A stretch of DNA of 64,000 nucleotides from Nereocystis luetkeana (Eukaryota; Sar; Phaeophyceae; Laminariales; Laminariaceae): NCBI GenBank assembly GCA_031213475.1, contig JARUPZ010000030.1, forward strand, positions 4,465,161-4,529,160, in the 5' to 3' direction. A program made the translations under genes and the position numbers. Each line of letters starts with the position of its first letter. The first letter of the stretch is position 1. Below are positions 1 to 12,299 of the stretch, one piece after another. Under the pieces are notes generated by a model. It was given only the letters and a program-made list of their open reading frames with translations, had not been told where the DNA came from and searched no databases.

Positions 1-2394
1 TAATATTAATGGCGGGATGGGATTTTCGTCCCGAAATTAAATAAAAACGCGTTTTTTTACATGATTTTAGTATAACCCTCTCCCCGTCTGGGACTCCGGG
101 GAGAAAAAATGGAGTACCTTTTTTTTTTCGTGTACCCTCTCGTGTACGTACTGCAGTGATTCTGTTGTCTACAGTATTAAAAGTCTACTACTGCTGTAGT
201 GGCCGATTCGATAGGAAACACATGTTGGAGTGGTCTACTAATGCTGCAGTAGCCGGCAAGGTAGGAAAGCTATTGAACGACTGCAGTTGCCGATACAGTA
301 GGGAAGCTACCGAACTACTAACCAACTGTTGCAGTAGTCATTAAGACGAAAAGAGCCACCAGGTACAGTGTAGTGCAGTCGACCATTCTTTTTGTCCTGA
401 CCCCTGCCCATATCCTCGTATTCCGCGAATGCTTCCTCCGTACGATACATGCGTTTGTTTGTTGCGGTCTTGCAGACTCGGGGATCATGTGCTGCATGCT
501 GGGGAGCCCGTTTGGCAGCGGCCGGCACAGGCAAGGGAGTGAAAGAGATAGATTCCACGGGGATGTCACGTCTAGTAGCGAAACGGGCAGGGCTAACGGG
601 CCGGGAATGATATAAATATTATTGCTGCTGTGGACGTGGATCGGTGGATGATGGTGTGTTCATGGGTGTTGTCGGTGTGTCATTGCGTGGTGATGGGATA
701 TGGGGGGCGAGATGGGGGGGGGGGGGGGGGGGGGGGGGGTAGCAAGAAAGTGGGTTGAGTTGCTCTCAGTTTTCTGGAGAAGGAGGCCATATGTTCGTTT
801 CGTTTGGTTTTTTTCGTTTCGATTCTGACTCTTGGGGGCTTTTTTAGGCCCGAGGAGTTTGACCATTTACTCGTCATAAGTAAGAACGAATGTTCGTATA
901 AGTATACATTCCTCGTATTTTTTGTTTCTGTTCTGCTTTTTTTAATCGTTGTCAAGGGCTGGACTGTGTCGTGTTGTGTTTTGTGTTCCTGTGCCTAGTC
1001 GCCCAGTCACGTATGATGGCCGCTCGCACGCTCGACGAGGATATCGATCGTAACTTGACCTGTGATCGTGGTGGTGGTGGTGTCATGAGTTAATGGACGT
1101 GGTTGAGGGTGTGGAGTGAGAAAAAAAGGGGTCGCTTTTTTTTTTGTCAGATTTGTTTGACCCCGACCTCACGTGATGAGGAGCAGCTGAAAAAACGTTT
1201 TTCGGTCATGAGGCTGCAGGCAATGGATCGGACTCGGGAGTTGCAGGCGGCAGGCAGGCAGTGCAACGGTGTTAATTACCAGGTACTGTTGTAGCCCTCG
1301 GCGGAAACAGCAGTGGGTGCAACTTGTAGGCTGTGCTCGATCGAAGAGGGCGGGCAAAGTTAGCGAAGGTGTAGGGGACAACTAAATCTGCGCTGCTCTG
1401 TTTTTTGTTTCATGCTCGGATTGATGTAAGGAGCGGACAGGGATAGGAGAAAAGGAGGGGGGGGGGGGGGGGGGGGTTCGTGAGGGTTAGACGAGGGATG
1501 GGGGTTTGAGGTCAGGTCGTGTCTGCTGCACCGCGTTCGGTCGATACTTGGGATTGGATAGAGCGCGATAGACAAGCAACAGCAGCAGCAGGCAGGCAGG
1601 CAGGCAGATATAAGGTGAACCCTTCTTACGGCGAGGATGAGGTGTTCCCAAGTATAATAATAATGGTCGATAGATGCACGCGGCCTCGGGAGAGGGACTA
1701 ATATCCGACCTGTCTTGTTATGCTAAGATATTGTCTTGTGTGATTTTGAGCCCGGTGTATACGGTGGTGGTAGTAGTAGTAATAGTAGCGATTAGCGATC
1801 GGATCCGCTCGGTTGTGACATCATGTTTTGACGTGAGATACAGCAGTAGTAGTGTTGAGTGTTCGTTGAACCCCTGCGACGTATAATACAAACAGCAGTG
1901 TGCTGCCGCAACGCGGCTCTCGCTGAAAAAATACAAAAAAGAAGACAATAACAGACGAAAGAGAGAGATATAGAAGACATGTCTCAAAATTTTCTCCCCA
2001 CATCTACTACTGTCGTAGAGGCCAAAGATGATCACCCACCGCGTATGTACTGTTCGCAAACTTTCCCGCCCGACCCATCCACGCAGCATCCCCACCCAGC
2101 TCGCCGGCCACATAGAACGCGCTCCTTCTGGATGCAACTTCTTGAATAATCGTTTCAGGATCGCATGTGTGTGAATTCGCGAGCTTCCAACGAAACGACA
2201 AAAAGCAGTAGGTACAATGAGACAAGCCGGCGACCTTCCGCTACGAGGTACTACGATGACAAGACTTGTGTTTGTCATGTCGATGCTGGTAGGCTGATTT
2301 GATCGCCCGCGGGTTGTACACTTACCTGTGCTTGCTGTGTACACAGACAAGAGGGGTTCCATAATATGACGACATAATAACCACTTTCCCCCGA
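1..2394. other. No gene seen; G-runs and short repeats
   Basis: The stretch holds G-runs at 714-739 and 1457-1476, an imperfect repeat with ACTGCTGTAGT and GCAGTAG around 140-340, and (GTA)n-like sequence near 1770. No coding signal was found. Confidence 0.6.
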
Positions 2395-2590
2395 TGAGCA
2401 CAGGCGGTTCTTAGCAGAATGCAGCTCGCCGAACACCTCGCGGCGCTTCGCGCTTGGTGCAAGCAATGTCATGGCCTGCCTGGTCGGTGAAAACCCCACG
2501 TGCTCCGTCCCGGCATTGTAGGGCTGCGGGGGCCTATCCATGGCCATATGCACTACGGCCATGCATGACATGGACACCACTCCACCCCCT
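2395..2590 (-). repeat. Family D repeat, the only reverse copy
   Basis: Family description: about 550 bp when complete, beginning after a G-run with GTACTCGATAGGAGAGATGT, then ATGCATGGCCGTAGTCGTAT, CCTCGCATCCCTAC and CCGACCAGGCAGACATTGC, an A-rich middle, and ending CGTTGCCAACCGACGCCAA. This copy is partial and its outer side is C-rich. Confidence 0.7.
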
Positions 2591-4068
2591 CCACCGACAC
2601 ACATGACGACTCTTGCGGTGCTGCTATTATAGCTGTAGCTCCTCCTGCTCTAGACGGCAAAAACCTACCTACGGTGCTGCTGCTGCTAACCGGCAAAATC
2701 CTTTGTTCAGGCGGCACCGTTCGATGCAGACAGATCTGGCCCGCCTGCCCGTCCGCCAAAATGCCACATCCCTACACATCAGTGCTGCGACTCGAACAAA
2801 CACACGGCCAGTCTGGCGTTGTACGGTGCCCTCTGTGTTCATCCACGTGCGGTGCGCCCCATGTTCATGTTTCGATAAAAACTGCCGTTAATAAAACTCC
2901 CACGGCACCTCCTCCACCCCCCCTCACCTCCAACGCCTGCCGTTGTACATATACACCTAGTCACGTGATGGTGCTATATGCTCAATGACGACACCCCTTA
3001 GGCAGATAGTCGACAAGCCCTCCCTCATACAGGCCCTGTACACGGACAAAGCACCACCCACCCATCCATCTATCATCCCCTTTACTCTGCCCACCCACCC
3101 ATGTACTATCCCTCCATCCATTCACCCATCCCCACACCCATCTATTGATCCGTTCATAAACTGGAAAAAAAAGCCTCTTAACACCAACCAGGGGAGCAAA
3201 AATGTCGCCCACCACTATAAATAGTACCAGGTATACCCGGTGCCCGCCAGCCAGAAACAAGTTTGGGCCAAAAATTACCACCCAGCTCCCCTTACCCGCC
3301 GCATGACAGGACACGCACAGCAGCAGCAGCAGACATGAAACATATTGACTGTGCCTACCTCGTACGCCCCTCCCATCATGAAAAAACAAGAACGGTTCGG
3401 GATGGAGCGGTGCGGTGCGCAAACTATAGGAAGTGCATTGACGGCATTTCATGCCTACGTATAACGACCCGCTCCGCGTCGCTCGAACACAAAAGAAACA
3501 CGCACACAAAACACGAATCAAAAACACGCACACACGTCGCCTTGGCGGGAAGGAACGGTCGGCAAGCCGGTCGTTAGAACGATCGATTGATCGGTAGAGC
3601 CATCAACAGAACGATCGGTGAAACGTTCGGTAGGCGTATCAATAGAAACGATCGGTAGAACGGCCGGTGTCTCATCATCACCAAGACAGGCCGCTTCGCT
3701 TTTCCCGTCAAGCCAAAAGCCAAGCCAAACATTGAACAAGAACACCCGTAGGGCTGGAGGAGAGGCGGTGGGAGAGAGGGAGGGAGGGAGGAAGGGAGGG
3801 GCGCAAGACAATTTACAGGCTGCCTTGTCTGAAACACTGCGAGGCGCAGACTCGCGCAAACTGTGACTCCTCCTCCTCCTCCTCCTCCTCCTCGAAGATG
3901 CTACTCGCAGGAGACCGCGCGCGGTTTGACCCCTTTACTGACAGCCCCTTCCTACACTAACCAGTACGTTGAGGACAAAATGCCTTCACGCGTCCGAAAA
4001 GGACCCGTCTCCTAGCATTTTTGCCGTCAAACCACTGCTCCTTCTTTTCCTCCCCTTCTACCTCCAAA
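2591..4068. other. No gene seen; region 3' of FKBP
   Basis: It holds a CACCCATCC-rich tract (3050-3150), repeated AACGATCGGT units (3570-3660), a GAGG tract (3776-3800) and a CTC microsatellite (3867-3893). The FKBP 3' end and polyadenylation site should lie just below 4069, but no clear signal was picked. Confidence 0.5.
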
Positions 4069-4118
4069 TCACTTCCCGACACCGTTGATGGCGTGCAATT
4101 CCACCTCGAAAACAAGAT
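4069..4118 (-). CDS. FKBP12: FKBP exon 4 (terminal)
   Basis: The first two bases complete an Asp codon split by the intron. The exon then encodes the last beta strand, LVFEVEL, a short tail and the stop codon TGA at 4069-4071. The acceptor is TTCCAG. The split codon restores the family Asp/Thr-Leu-x-Phe motif, which supports this distant (3.9 kb) exon. Confidence 0.9.
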
Positions 4119-6039
4119 CTGGAACAGAGAGGAGAGACGAGGGTACATTCGGCGGAGGGTGGGGAGGTACTCATTGTCATGCCTGGCCGTAGTCGTATGG
4201 CCATCAGGGGTGTGGGGGGGGTGTGCTCATGTCATGCACGGTCGGTCGTGGTCGTACGACCATAGACCCCCGCGTCCCTACAATGCCGGGACGGAGCACG
4301 TCGGGTTTCCACCGACCAGGCAGGCATTGCTTGCACCAAGCGCGAAACATCGTGGGGTGTCAGGGGGGGGGGGGGTGTACTCGATAGGAGAGATGTAGTC
4401 GTATGACATCCTGGGAGGGGGGGGGGGTGAGGATAAAAAAAAAGTGTTGGGTGCACAAGTTCTGACAGCGTTAGTACGCCACGAATTCGCTGCATACCAG
4501 CTGCGTACCAGGCACAAACCAGGTACCTGGCATGCCCATAGTGAGCAATGCATAATGAGCAATGGTGATGTCCCTATTAACAGGAGATTAACCGCAAACC
4601 CACTGTAAACTCCCACAGCTCTCAACATCAAGTGGATTTTCCCCACAACAAGGTTGCAGTTGCCGGCCTGCCGTGTTAGACGCGAGACACCTCCCCTCTC
4701 TCAACTCTTGTAAAATAGGGCAAACTGCAGTAGTAGTAGTCCCGTTTTGGGGTCAAACCACTCAAATTCTAAGTAGTTTGTCCCTAAATCGAGACCGCGG
4801 CCTGGAAAGGGTTCAATACCGCCTCGCCAAAGGAACCCAACCACGCCGGGTTCCAAAAAAAAAGCAAAACGCGAAATAGATGTCACCCGGGATGGTTTTC
4901 TTGCGTCAAATAGCGCGTACTGTTAAGATCACGGAGAACAGGTCTGCTTAATAAGCCGGCACTCGTTGGTACATACGTTCATGTTCGCTTAGAGATAGAA
5001 GAGTCACTTTATTCCTTTCGTGCACGACGAGACTGAGACCACGCTCGTGCCTCTCTGGAAAACCCCCGGTTTTCCACCTAAGATACGCCTTCCAAGTACT
5101 ACAAATAAATACGATCCCAGTGCCAAAACCCAGGTAATTACCGGGCTTTCAACCTCATACAAAGCAGTATCATGACAGCACGGTATCGTGAAGCCTGAAC
5201 AACCCCCCTGCATTGTACGACCTGCTGTACCCACGCTTTTTTGCCGGTTCTACTCTGTGCCACATTTGTTTGGGACAAACCACTTGGAATTAGTGTGGGA
5301 CTATTATTTTGAAGAGGTGAAAGGGTTCCATGAGGTCGTACGTACGTTGATCCCCTTGGGTGTTGATCATGTTGAAGATATAATAGCGAGCAAAACAACG
5401 TGTAGTGGCACTGCTTTGAATAAGGCTGCTGATAGGCCGGTAACTACCTGGGTTCAGGTATTGGGATCGTATGTGTAATACTTGGGAGGCGTATCTTAGA
5501 TGGAAAACCAGGCGCTTTCCCAGCGAGGCACGAGCCTTGCCGTCAGTTTCTCATCGTGTACGAGAAGAAGAAAGCTGTTTTTCTTCTGTCTCTAGGCAAA
5601 CAACACACGTGAGTACCAACGACTACCTCCTCAACAGGCAAAACCTAACAAGGGCAAAACCTAACAAGGGATGCAAAGTGTCCCGACCTTGCACTTAACA
5701 GTGGCGTCGTCGGCATTATCGTTTCTTCGCACCCGTCTATGACCAGCTTGATGAGTGAGCGCCCTGCAGTACAAGCAGTTTAGTAGTACATGTACATGGG
5801 GATAATGTTGCGCTCGAGCCACACGAATCCTCCCTGCCTTCGTATATCGGGGGACACCAATTTCTATCGTCCCCCAATGACGACGAGGGAAGAAAAAGGC
5901 TGAATCTTCTCGCGATAAAAATGAAGGCACGTACCGTAGCGGGAAGGGGGGAGAAGAGCCTGCTATGTGACCCCGGATCTGAGTTACGAGTTGGAAGGAG
6001 AGAGAGAAGAAGATGTGCGAAGATAATAAATGGGATGAG

Positions 6040-6075
<36 letters not shown>

Positions 6076-9000
6076 ACCGATCACACAGGAAGTGAGTGGC
6101 CGTTTCTGCAGTCTCCACATTGTTTCGTCGAATTTCCCCCCGATTTTTTTTTTCAATACCTTTGTCGTGAACGTAGGATATTAATAATATTAATATTAAT
6201 ACTATCACGGGGGACCATAGTTAACAGGACCTATGGTATACATAAAAACCTATATGTTTAACCATTTTTACTAATAATATTTGGTCCTGTTAACTATGGC
6301 CCCCCGTAAAATGAACATGTATACGAGACACGAGAGGGGGTGGGGTGTACCTTGGTTGTTCGGGACCCCAAATCGAAAATCCTCTCCCTTGCCGCTGAAT
6401 TTCTTTTAAAAAAAAAAGGGTTTCCAAGGGTACGAAAATGGTTGCTTTTATTTTTATGCTGTTTTTTTGAAGCAGATTTTTTTGCGTGCGACGTGAGAGA
6501 TCAGGCGGGACTGCTGGCTATTTCAATAGTGATTGTTGCCGTGCGCCCGGAATTTTCCTGGAAATGAAAGCATATCATCAACGGTCAAGAGCCTGTCCGT
6601 GTCATATCAACCATTCAATTTTTCCACAAAATTGTTGCGAATTGCGATACGCCAAATAGTCGTGCTCAAACTGACAGTTCAGTCAGCCCTCTGGCCCTCC
6701 TGCGGGAGATACTTTTTTAGATTTTGTGGACGCTCAGGGTTTTGGCACGCCCGCATGAAATGACCTTGCAAAATGAGGGAAACCGAGGACCCTTGCAACC
6801 AGACTTACGACCAGAAGACGTACGTATCATACCATACGTATCGGTATGCATCCCCAATTACCGTTCACCGTCGTCGTTCATCCTCCGTCGAGGAAACAAA
6901 GACTTCTCATCATGCTTTACATTTTATCGATCATGCGATGTACCAGGACGACTTGGCCCTCTTGGCTCTTGGCCAACCAAGAAAAGACAATCTGCGCCCA
7001 GGCCTAAAGCAGCAGCAGCAGATTGAACTATTTTACGGGGGGCCATAGTTAACAGGACCAAATATTGCTGGTAAAAATGGTTAAACATGTTTTTATGTAT
7101 ACCATAGGTCCTGTTAACTATGGTCCCCCGTAATAAAACGGTTGAAGGACTACCTGGTACACTTTAACAGCTGTACAAGGTCACCGACGAAAATTCTGGG
7201 GAGGGTCGATGGTTCAAGAATGTCAGGATACTTTTAGGACTGCAGTCCCATTTTCGGGACAAACCACACAAATTCTAACTAATTTGTTCCCAAAACGGGA
7301 CTGCAGTTCAAAAAAGGGTTAACTACTGCTGTAGTAGGTACACAGAGGGTTGACGTTGACGTTTCCACCCCGAGCACAATTCCCGGACTGGATCTCTGCT
7401 GACCAACAGCATTATGTACTGCATGCAACATCTGCAGGGAGTACGACTACTGTAATCGTACCCGGTACGCTGGCATTTCACTTGCTTGACCCGTGAATTT
7501 ACGATCATTTTTTTGTTTTTGGTCTCCCTGTGTCACAGTCTTTGGCCACATAACTAGGATCTCTCTCGCATAAGAAATCAGAACGGACACTGGGTATACT
7601 GACGAAGTAGGTACGTAGACGGAACGATTTAGTGTATAGACAATACAAACAATGCTGTACGACACAATAACTAACTGCTGTCAAATATTTACCACTGTAA
7701 TGGTAGAGCGCTCCCGAACCTCAACACACCCCTACCCCGTACGTACGTAACACGAACATACCAGGTTTACCACGCTTTGGCCGACGTATCACACAAAGCT
7801 TGCAAAATGAGTTTTGAGAAAACTTTCCATCTCACACAGCAGCACACGGCAGCACACGGTGAGGAAGATGGTGCTCGACGGGAATGCTTCGTCGCTGGTG
7901 GTAATGGCGATGGACGAGGTGAGGAAGAGGAACATTCTTCATTTCGATTTAGAATTAGATTACGGTCAGATGCCTTTGGTTGCGTCATGCAACGCTACTA
8001 CGGCAGTGACTTAGTGCTCCAGGCCACGAGGAGCGTCTTACCGGCGTTAGGCGGAATCACCCCGCCGGCACCCTGGGGGCCGTACGCGTAGTCGGAAGTG
8101 CAGCGGAGGACGGCCTTCTCTCCCAGGGACATCCTAGGCACGCCCTCATCCCACCCCTATAGAGCCAACGCAGTCGATACCAGGGCACGTACGTACGAAC
8201 AGCAAGCAGTAGGACAAGGTAGGAAAAAGTAGGACGAAGGAAGAGAGATAAAAACAACGAGAACGATTCATAAGACAAATATATCCAATCATATATACAA
8301 TGATAAAAGCTTGCTGCAATAGTATAGTCGGGGGCAGGGGGGGGGGAGGCGGGGTGGTCGTACAGGCTGAAGCGGGAGATGTGCAAGCCGGGGGGGGGGG
8401 GGGGGGGTATACACGATATCATGCATGGTCGTAGTCGTATGGCCATAGACCCTCGCATACCTGCAATGCCGGGGCGGAGCACGTCGGATTTCACAGACCA
8501 GGCAGACATTGCTTGCTTGCACCGAGCGCGAAGCACCGTGAGGTGTTGGGCGAGTCGCAGGAAGGGTGAGCTGCATCCTACTAAATAGCCGCTTTTGAGG
8601 CGGACTTCCTTGCATCTGGATGACAGCGTCGACGTCATCTACATGTTTTCCGGTGTGGCCACTTCCAGAGACAGCAATGGGGGTACTACGCAGCTGCCTC
8701 ATGGGTGCCTTACCATATGTGCACTACTAGGTGATGCGATTAATCCCCTTGTGAAGAGTGATTGTTTTCCACCTTACACAAATGATTTAAAACTCGATCG
8801 CCAGTTGTAACCGACAGTCAAAAAGACAAAAAAAGACAAAAAAGGCCCCCTGGATGTCTGCTGTAGTCCACGCAGTAGTTAAGAGGCATGTTTTACTGCT
8901 GTAGTGTCGTTGCCAACCGACGCCAACCCAACCTATATATAATGTAGAGAGAGGGGGGGGGGGGGGGGGGGGCTCAACATCATGCACGGCCGTGGTAGGG

Positions 9001-11410
9001 GGTACTCGATATCATGCATGGCTGGAGTCGAATGACCATATACCCTCGCATCCTTACCATGCGGGGGGGGGGGGTGATGGTCGTACATAGGGAGGGGGGG
9101 CAAGGCGGGGGGGGTATGGGGGAAGCGGGAAATGTGCAAGCGGGTAGGGGGGGGAGTCCGAAATTCGAACATGGTACAAAGAAAGGCCAAACGCATGCAG
9201 CACGAACCGGCGGAGGGTATCTATTCATACTACTGTATAAATAGATACCTGGTACCAGGTACATACGTACGTATCGGTATATACGTCGCAAAAGGAAGAA
9301 GGGAGGTGACAATGTGATACATAGCGTGACGGCCCAACAAGGTGACAGCGTGACAGGACCAGTTCGTTCAGCGCCTGACATCCGCGTTCGGCGCTTGCTT
9401 GGGCAATTTTGCTTGGTTGGTTGGGCACTTTGCACCCAGGTTCGGAACCTGGTATCTTATTTACGCAGTTTGTCAATTTCTCCTTCGTGTGCCTGGTACG
9501 TAAATATCTCGTTATTTACTCACGATTATTTGCTTCTTCGCGTTTCGGAATTTTAGGAATTTGTTCAACCAACTGCCTATTTTAATAAAATAAATTACAT
9601 GGTATACAAATTAATGTGTGCGATGTGTTGGCAAAGCATACATGATATGGTACGTACATGTCCGAGACTGACGAGGGCAACCGGCGTAGGTCATGGGATT
9701 GGGACAAAACACCGCGCTGCTTGCTGAGTGGGCAAAGAAAGCTGTGTGTGGTGATCGCGGAAAGAATCATGATGATGGTGGTGTGATCGGTGATAAATGA
9801 ACGAAATTCACCGAGTATGATCGCATGATGATGAAAAATTGGCTATGATGTTGCAAGACGGCGAAAATGAAACAAGAGGAAGAAAACAAAACAATATCTT
9901 GCGTATGAAATGATCAGATACGGGTAGTCGCACAGCCCACACCCGAGCGCAGGCCACACCTACAGCTCGTGCCGCCGTATCAACCGTATCAACGTATCCA
10001 GAGGATTGCGTCGTACCAGGTATCATCGTATCGCAGATCGTATGATCATACGATGAAATCAATGCTTGTACCGTACCAGTACGCACATAGGCGAAACACG
10101 ATAAGGCCGAGAAAGAGAGGCGCCCCGACCAAAACAAGCAAAAAAAAGCAATGAAAAAAAGCAATGAAAAAGATTTGCAAATACAGAGGAGAGAAAGAGG
10201 AGCAAGATCTTCGGACTACGTACTATTAATACTACTACTGCTGCTGTATCTTGAATCACCGAACCGAAGCATGTGACCATGTGTGACCAGTGATCTCGTG
10301 ATAAATGATGACCGGAGCACCTCAGGCCTTCCACGGCGACTGGGTTGAGCAAGCGGGTCGGCTGCGTCGAAGCCATCATGAAACGCCAAGCACCTCGCAC
10401 CCTGCGCACCACCACCACCACCACCACTACCACCACCACCAAGTCTAAAATTCAAAATTCTTCCGCGTTCATGCACGGTCTAAAAAAGTGTAACAACTCT
10501 CTCCGCCCCTCGCAAACTCTACAACAAGTGTACACGAGCTTCAGACGAGTCGCAGTCTATTGCTTCGTACCTGGATGACTTGGCCGACGCCAATCCTGCA
10601 ATTGAACCTCCTCCCCTTCCGGATTGAGCTGTCGAAAACCTGCCTCGGCACAGCAGTAGCAGCAGCAGCAGCAGCAGTATTAATATTAATAGCAACAGCG
10701 GCAAACGAGGAGGCGAGGAGGCAAGATGCCAGTCAGCTCCTGGTACCAGGTAGCTATTATTAATATTATTTTTACTGACTGCTGTACGAAGCTCCACAGA
10801 GCAAGGGGCCTGGCAGTGCGTCGGTGCACAGCACGGGGCTGATACTATTTTTACCGTCATGTGTCGTACATCGCCCATCTCGTACTGCTGTACGAGGGAC
10901 GGACGGGGCACTGGGCGTACGCTTTTTACGTACTTCTGTCACAGCCCATACTCTGTAGCTAATACTCTACCGTCACAGCAGTAGCCGAGGGCACTTTACC
11001 GGCACGGCAGTCATCATAGGCACGGGGCAAAGCAGCAGCATTACTGCCATAGTACGGGTGTAAACTGCTGTGGTTGGGGAGGATTTTCTTGCTGCTGTAC
11101 GTACAGGTTGGGGACGAACGCCAGCACAACCTGCATGAAGCTGCTGTGTTGTGCATTGTCGAGCGTGGTACGAGTACTCGTATCCTTGGTGTGGCGTCGG
11201 AATATATTTTTTTGTGCTGCCTTGTCCAACATATCCGAAATCATATTCTAAAAAAGGCCACAAAAATCGGGGTAATTATCGTCGTGGTAGTACAGGTATA
11301 TCCGAAGGAGTATTTTAAATACATCATCGTCTCATCCAGCATGTCGTCGTGCTCTTTGCTCTTCTTGGCAGGTAGGTGGTAGGCAGTGCTCTCATTGTTG
11401 TGCTGCCTCC

Positions 11411-11444
<34 letters not shown>

Positions 11445-11702
11445 GCTGCTGCTTGATGGTGCTGCCTGCCCCCTGCTGTTGATATCGAATCACGCTTCAG
11501 ACTTCGACTTGTGCTCAAAGTTCGTTATACAAAACGCTCGTGTACCGGGTACATACAGGGGCAGTAGCTATAGGATAGTACCCCCTGCTGTACTCACCGT
11601 CCCGTCGAGCAGCGTCCCGGTGTAGTCCATTGTCACGCTGTCTCCCCGTCGGGGGTACGTCTGCTTGTCTCCCTCCCTCGTCGTTTCCACGGTCACTCCC
11701 AT
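4069..11702 (-). CDS. FKBP12: FKBP12-type peptidyl-prolyl cis-trans isomerase, four exons, complete
   Basis: Four minus-strand exons at 11598-11702, 10571-10639, 8042-8156 and 4069-4118 join in phase to 112 codons plus stop, close to the usual 107-112 of single-domain FKBPs. Family members catalyse peptidyl-prolyl cis-trans isomerisation and bind FK506 or rapamycin in the cytosol. Visible pocket residues are Tyr27, Phe37-Asp38, Val56-Ile57, Trp60, Tyr83, Ile92 and Phe100. The loop residue that is His87 in human FKBP12 lies in a Gly/Ala-rich stretch here. The start chosen is the ATG at 11702, giving an MGV N-terminus typical of the family; the frame stays open upstream, but that stretch is low complexity and looks like 5' UTR. 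There is no signal peptide. Introns are 958, 2414 and 3923 nt and carry MITEs and family D and H repeats. The family call is firm; the exon joins are inferred by reading. Confidence 0.93.
4195..4375 (+). repeat. Family D repeat, partial, FKBP intron 3
   Basis: It runs from the ATGCACGG block to the CGCGAAACATCGTGGGGTG block and then into a G-run. Confidence 0.7.
4722..4815. mobile_element. Family B MITE, diverged, FKBP intron 3
   Basis: The AGTCCCGTTTTGGGGTCAAA arm and the AGTAGTTTGTCCC core are clear; the outer ends have drifted. Confidence 0.6.
4915..5690. mobile_element. Family H element with long inverted arms, FKBP intron 3
   Basis: Arms at about 4915-5180 and 5395-5690 are inverted copies with shared blocks ATTACCTGGGTT or its variant, TGGGATCGTAT and GGCACGAGC. 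A single arm-like copy lies at 28075-28385. Confidence 0.55.
5858..6073 (+). mobile_element. Family T SINE 3' part with poly-A, FKBP intron 3
   Basis: The body matches 25820-25980 over about 170 bp (GAAGGCACGTACCGTAGCGG, ACCCCGGATCTGAGTTACG) and ends in a 33-base A-tract at 6041-6073. Confidence 0.7.
6206..6309 (-). mobile_element. Family A MITE, reverse
   Basis: Family description: about 105 bp, with 25-27 bp near-perfect terminal inverted repeats beginning TACGGGGGACCATAGT and ending in the complement, flanked by TA. The core is asymmetric, so copies can be oriented; plus means the core reads AATATTGTTAGTAAAAA then AGGTTTTT. Nothing is encoded. TA flanks suggest mobilisation by a Tc1/mariner-class transposase. 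This copy lies in FKBP intron 3. Confidence 0.85.
7033..7133 (+). mobile_element. Family A MITE, FKBP intron 3
   Basis: Both arms are complete. It belongs to the GTTAACAGGACC subtype and lies in opposite orientation to the copy 0.8 kb away in the same intron. Confidence 0.85.
7230..7322. mobile_element. Family B MITE, FKBP intron 3
   Basis: It has CTGCAGTCCC arms and ends AAGGGTTAA; moderately diverged. Confidence 0.7.
7520..7650. mobile_element. Family G end, degraded
   Basis: TGGCCACATAACTAGGATCTC then GAACGGACACTGG and GTACGTAGACGGAACG follow the order of the family G right end. Confidence 0.4.
8042..8156 (-). CDS. FKBP12: FKBP exon 3
   Basis: This exon holds 38 codons plus one base. 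It contains the GWDEGV motif, the SDYAYG motif and the IPPNA turn. The acceptor is CTATAG and the donor GTAAGA; it ends in phase 1. Confidence 0.94.
8408..8970 (+). repeat. Family D repeat, near complete, FKBP intron 2
   Basis: It is preceded by 18 G and followed by 20 G, and ends with CGTTGCCAACCGACGCCAAC and a TATATAATG stretch. Confidence 0.75.
8993..9062 (+). repeat. Family D 5' fragment
   Basis: Only the first 70 bp are present, broken by a G-run. Confidence 0.6.
10571..10639 (-). CDS. FKBP12: FKBP exon 2
   Basis: This exon holds 23 codons and contains the conserved VFDSS motif and the IGVGQVI motif of the active-site wall. The acceptor is GGCAG and the donor GTACGA, with phase 0 on both sides. 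Confidence 0.92.
11406..11454. repeat. (CTG)n microsatellite, FKBP intron 1
   Basis: About 16 units with one ACT change. Confidence 0.95.
11598..11702 (-). CDS. FKBP12: FKBP exon 1
   Basis: This exon holds 35 codons from the initiator Met to the strand that carries Asp26-Tyr27-Thr28-Gly29. It ends in phase 0 at a consensus donor, GTGAGTAC. Confidence 0.93.
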
Positions 11703-12193
11703 GATGATCGAAGAAAGCTCGCGGGGCTGTCGGTGGGGGTGGTGGTGGCGGTGATGGGTGCGGGAAATTGGAAAAAAGGAAAAGAATCCGCTTTCCTTGT
11801 TGCTAGCTGTGGAGAAGATGTTCGGTTGGGTGTTGGTTGTGTGTGACGTTGTGGTTGTGGCATTGGATTTTTTTATTTTCCTCCTGTCTTCCCAAAAAAA
11901 AAAGTGAAATATGGCGTGTCTCTTGGGTGGGTGCCCGGGGGGGCAGCAGCAACAAACAGTAGTTGACATCATGCCAAGCTTGATGATGCTGAACCGCCAC
12001 GTGCGTATCGTATACGTATACGTATCAACCAACCACTGCTTGTTCTCGGCCGCCAGCCGCCCAGAGCCCACAAACAACACAACAACAACGAGCAGTCTGC
12101 GTTACGTTTCGGTGTGCTTGTTCTGCTGTTATTGCGCTATCATATAAAGTTGTGGATCTTGTACAACAGCAGCTGCAGCAGCAGCAGCAGTAC

Positions 12194-12196
12194 AGC

Positions 12197-12264
<68 letters not shown>

Positions 12265-12291
12265 CAGTAGTAGTAGTAGTATTAATAGTAT
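12194..12291. repeat. (TAG)n microsatellite
   Basis: About 30 units, preceded by CAG units and ended by TATTAATAG. Confidence 0.95.
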
Positions 12292-12299
12292 TAGTCGTT

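Noticed and set aside
2982..3533. A 183-codon minus-strand protein
   Set aside because: It is translated through CACCC/ATCC repeats, has no motif and an odd Cys/Trp-rich composition.
11598..12080. An N-terminal extension of the FKBP starting at 12080
   Set aside because: The upstream frame is His/Asn/Thr low complexity with no targeting pattern, and the internal MGV start fits the family.
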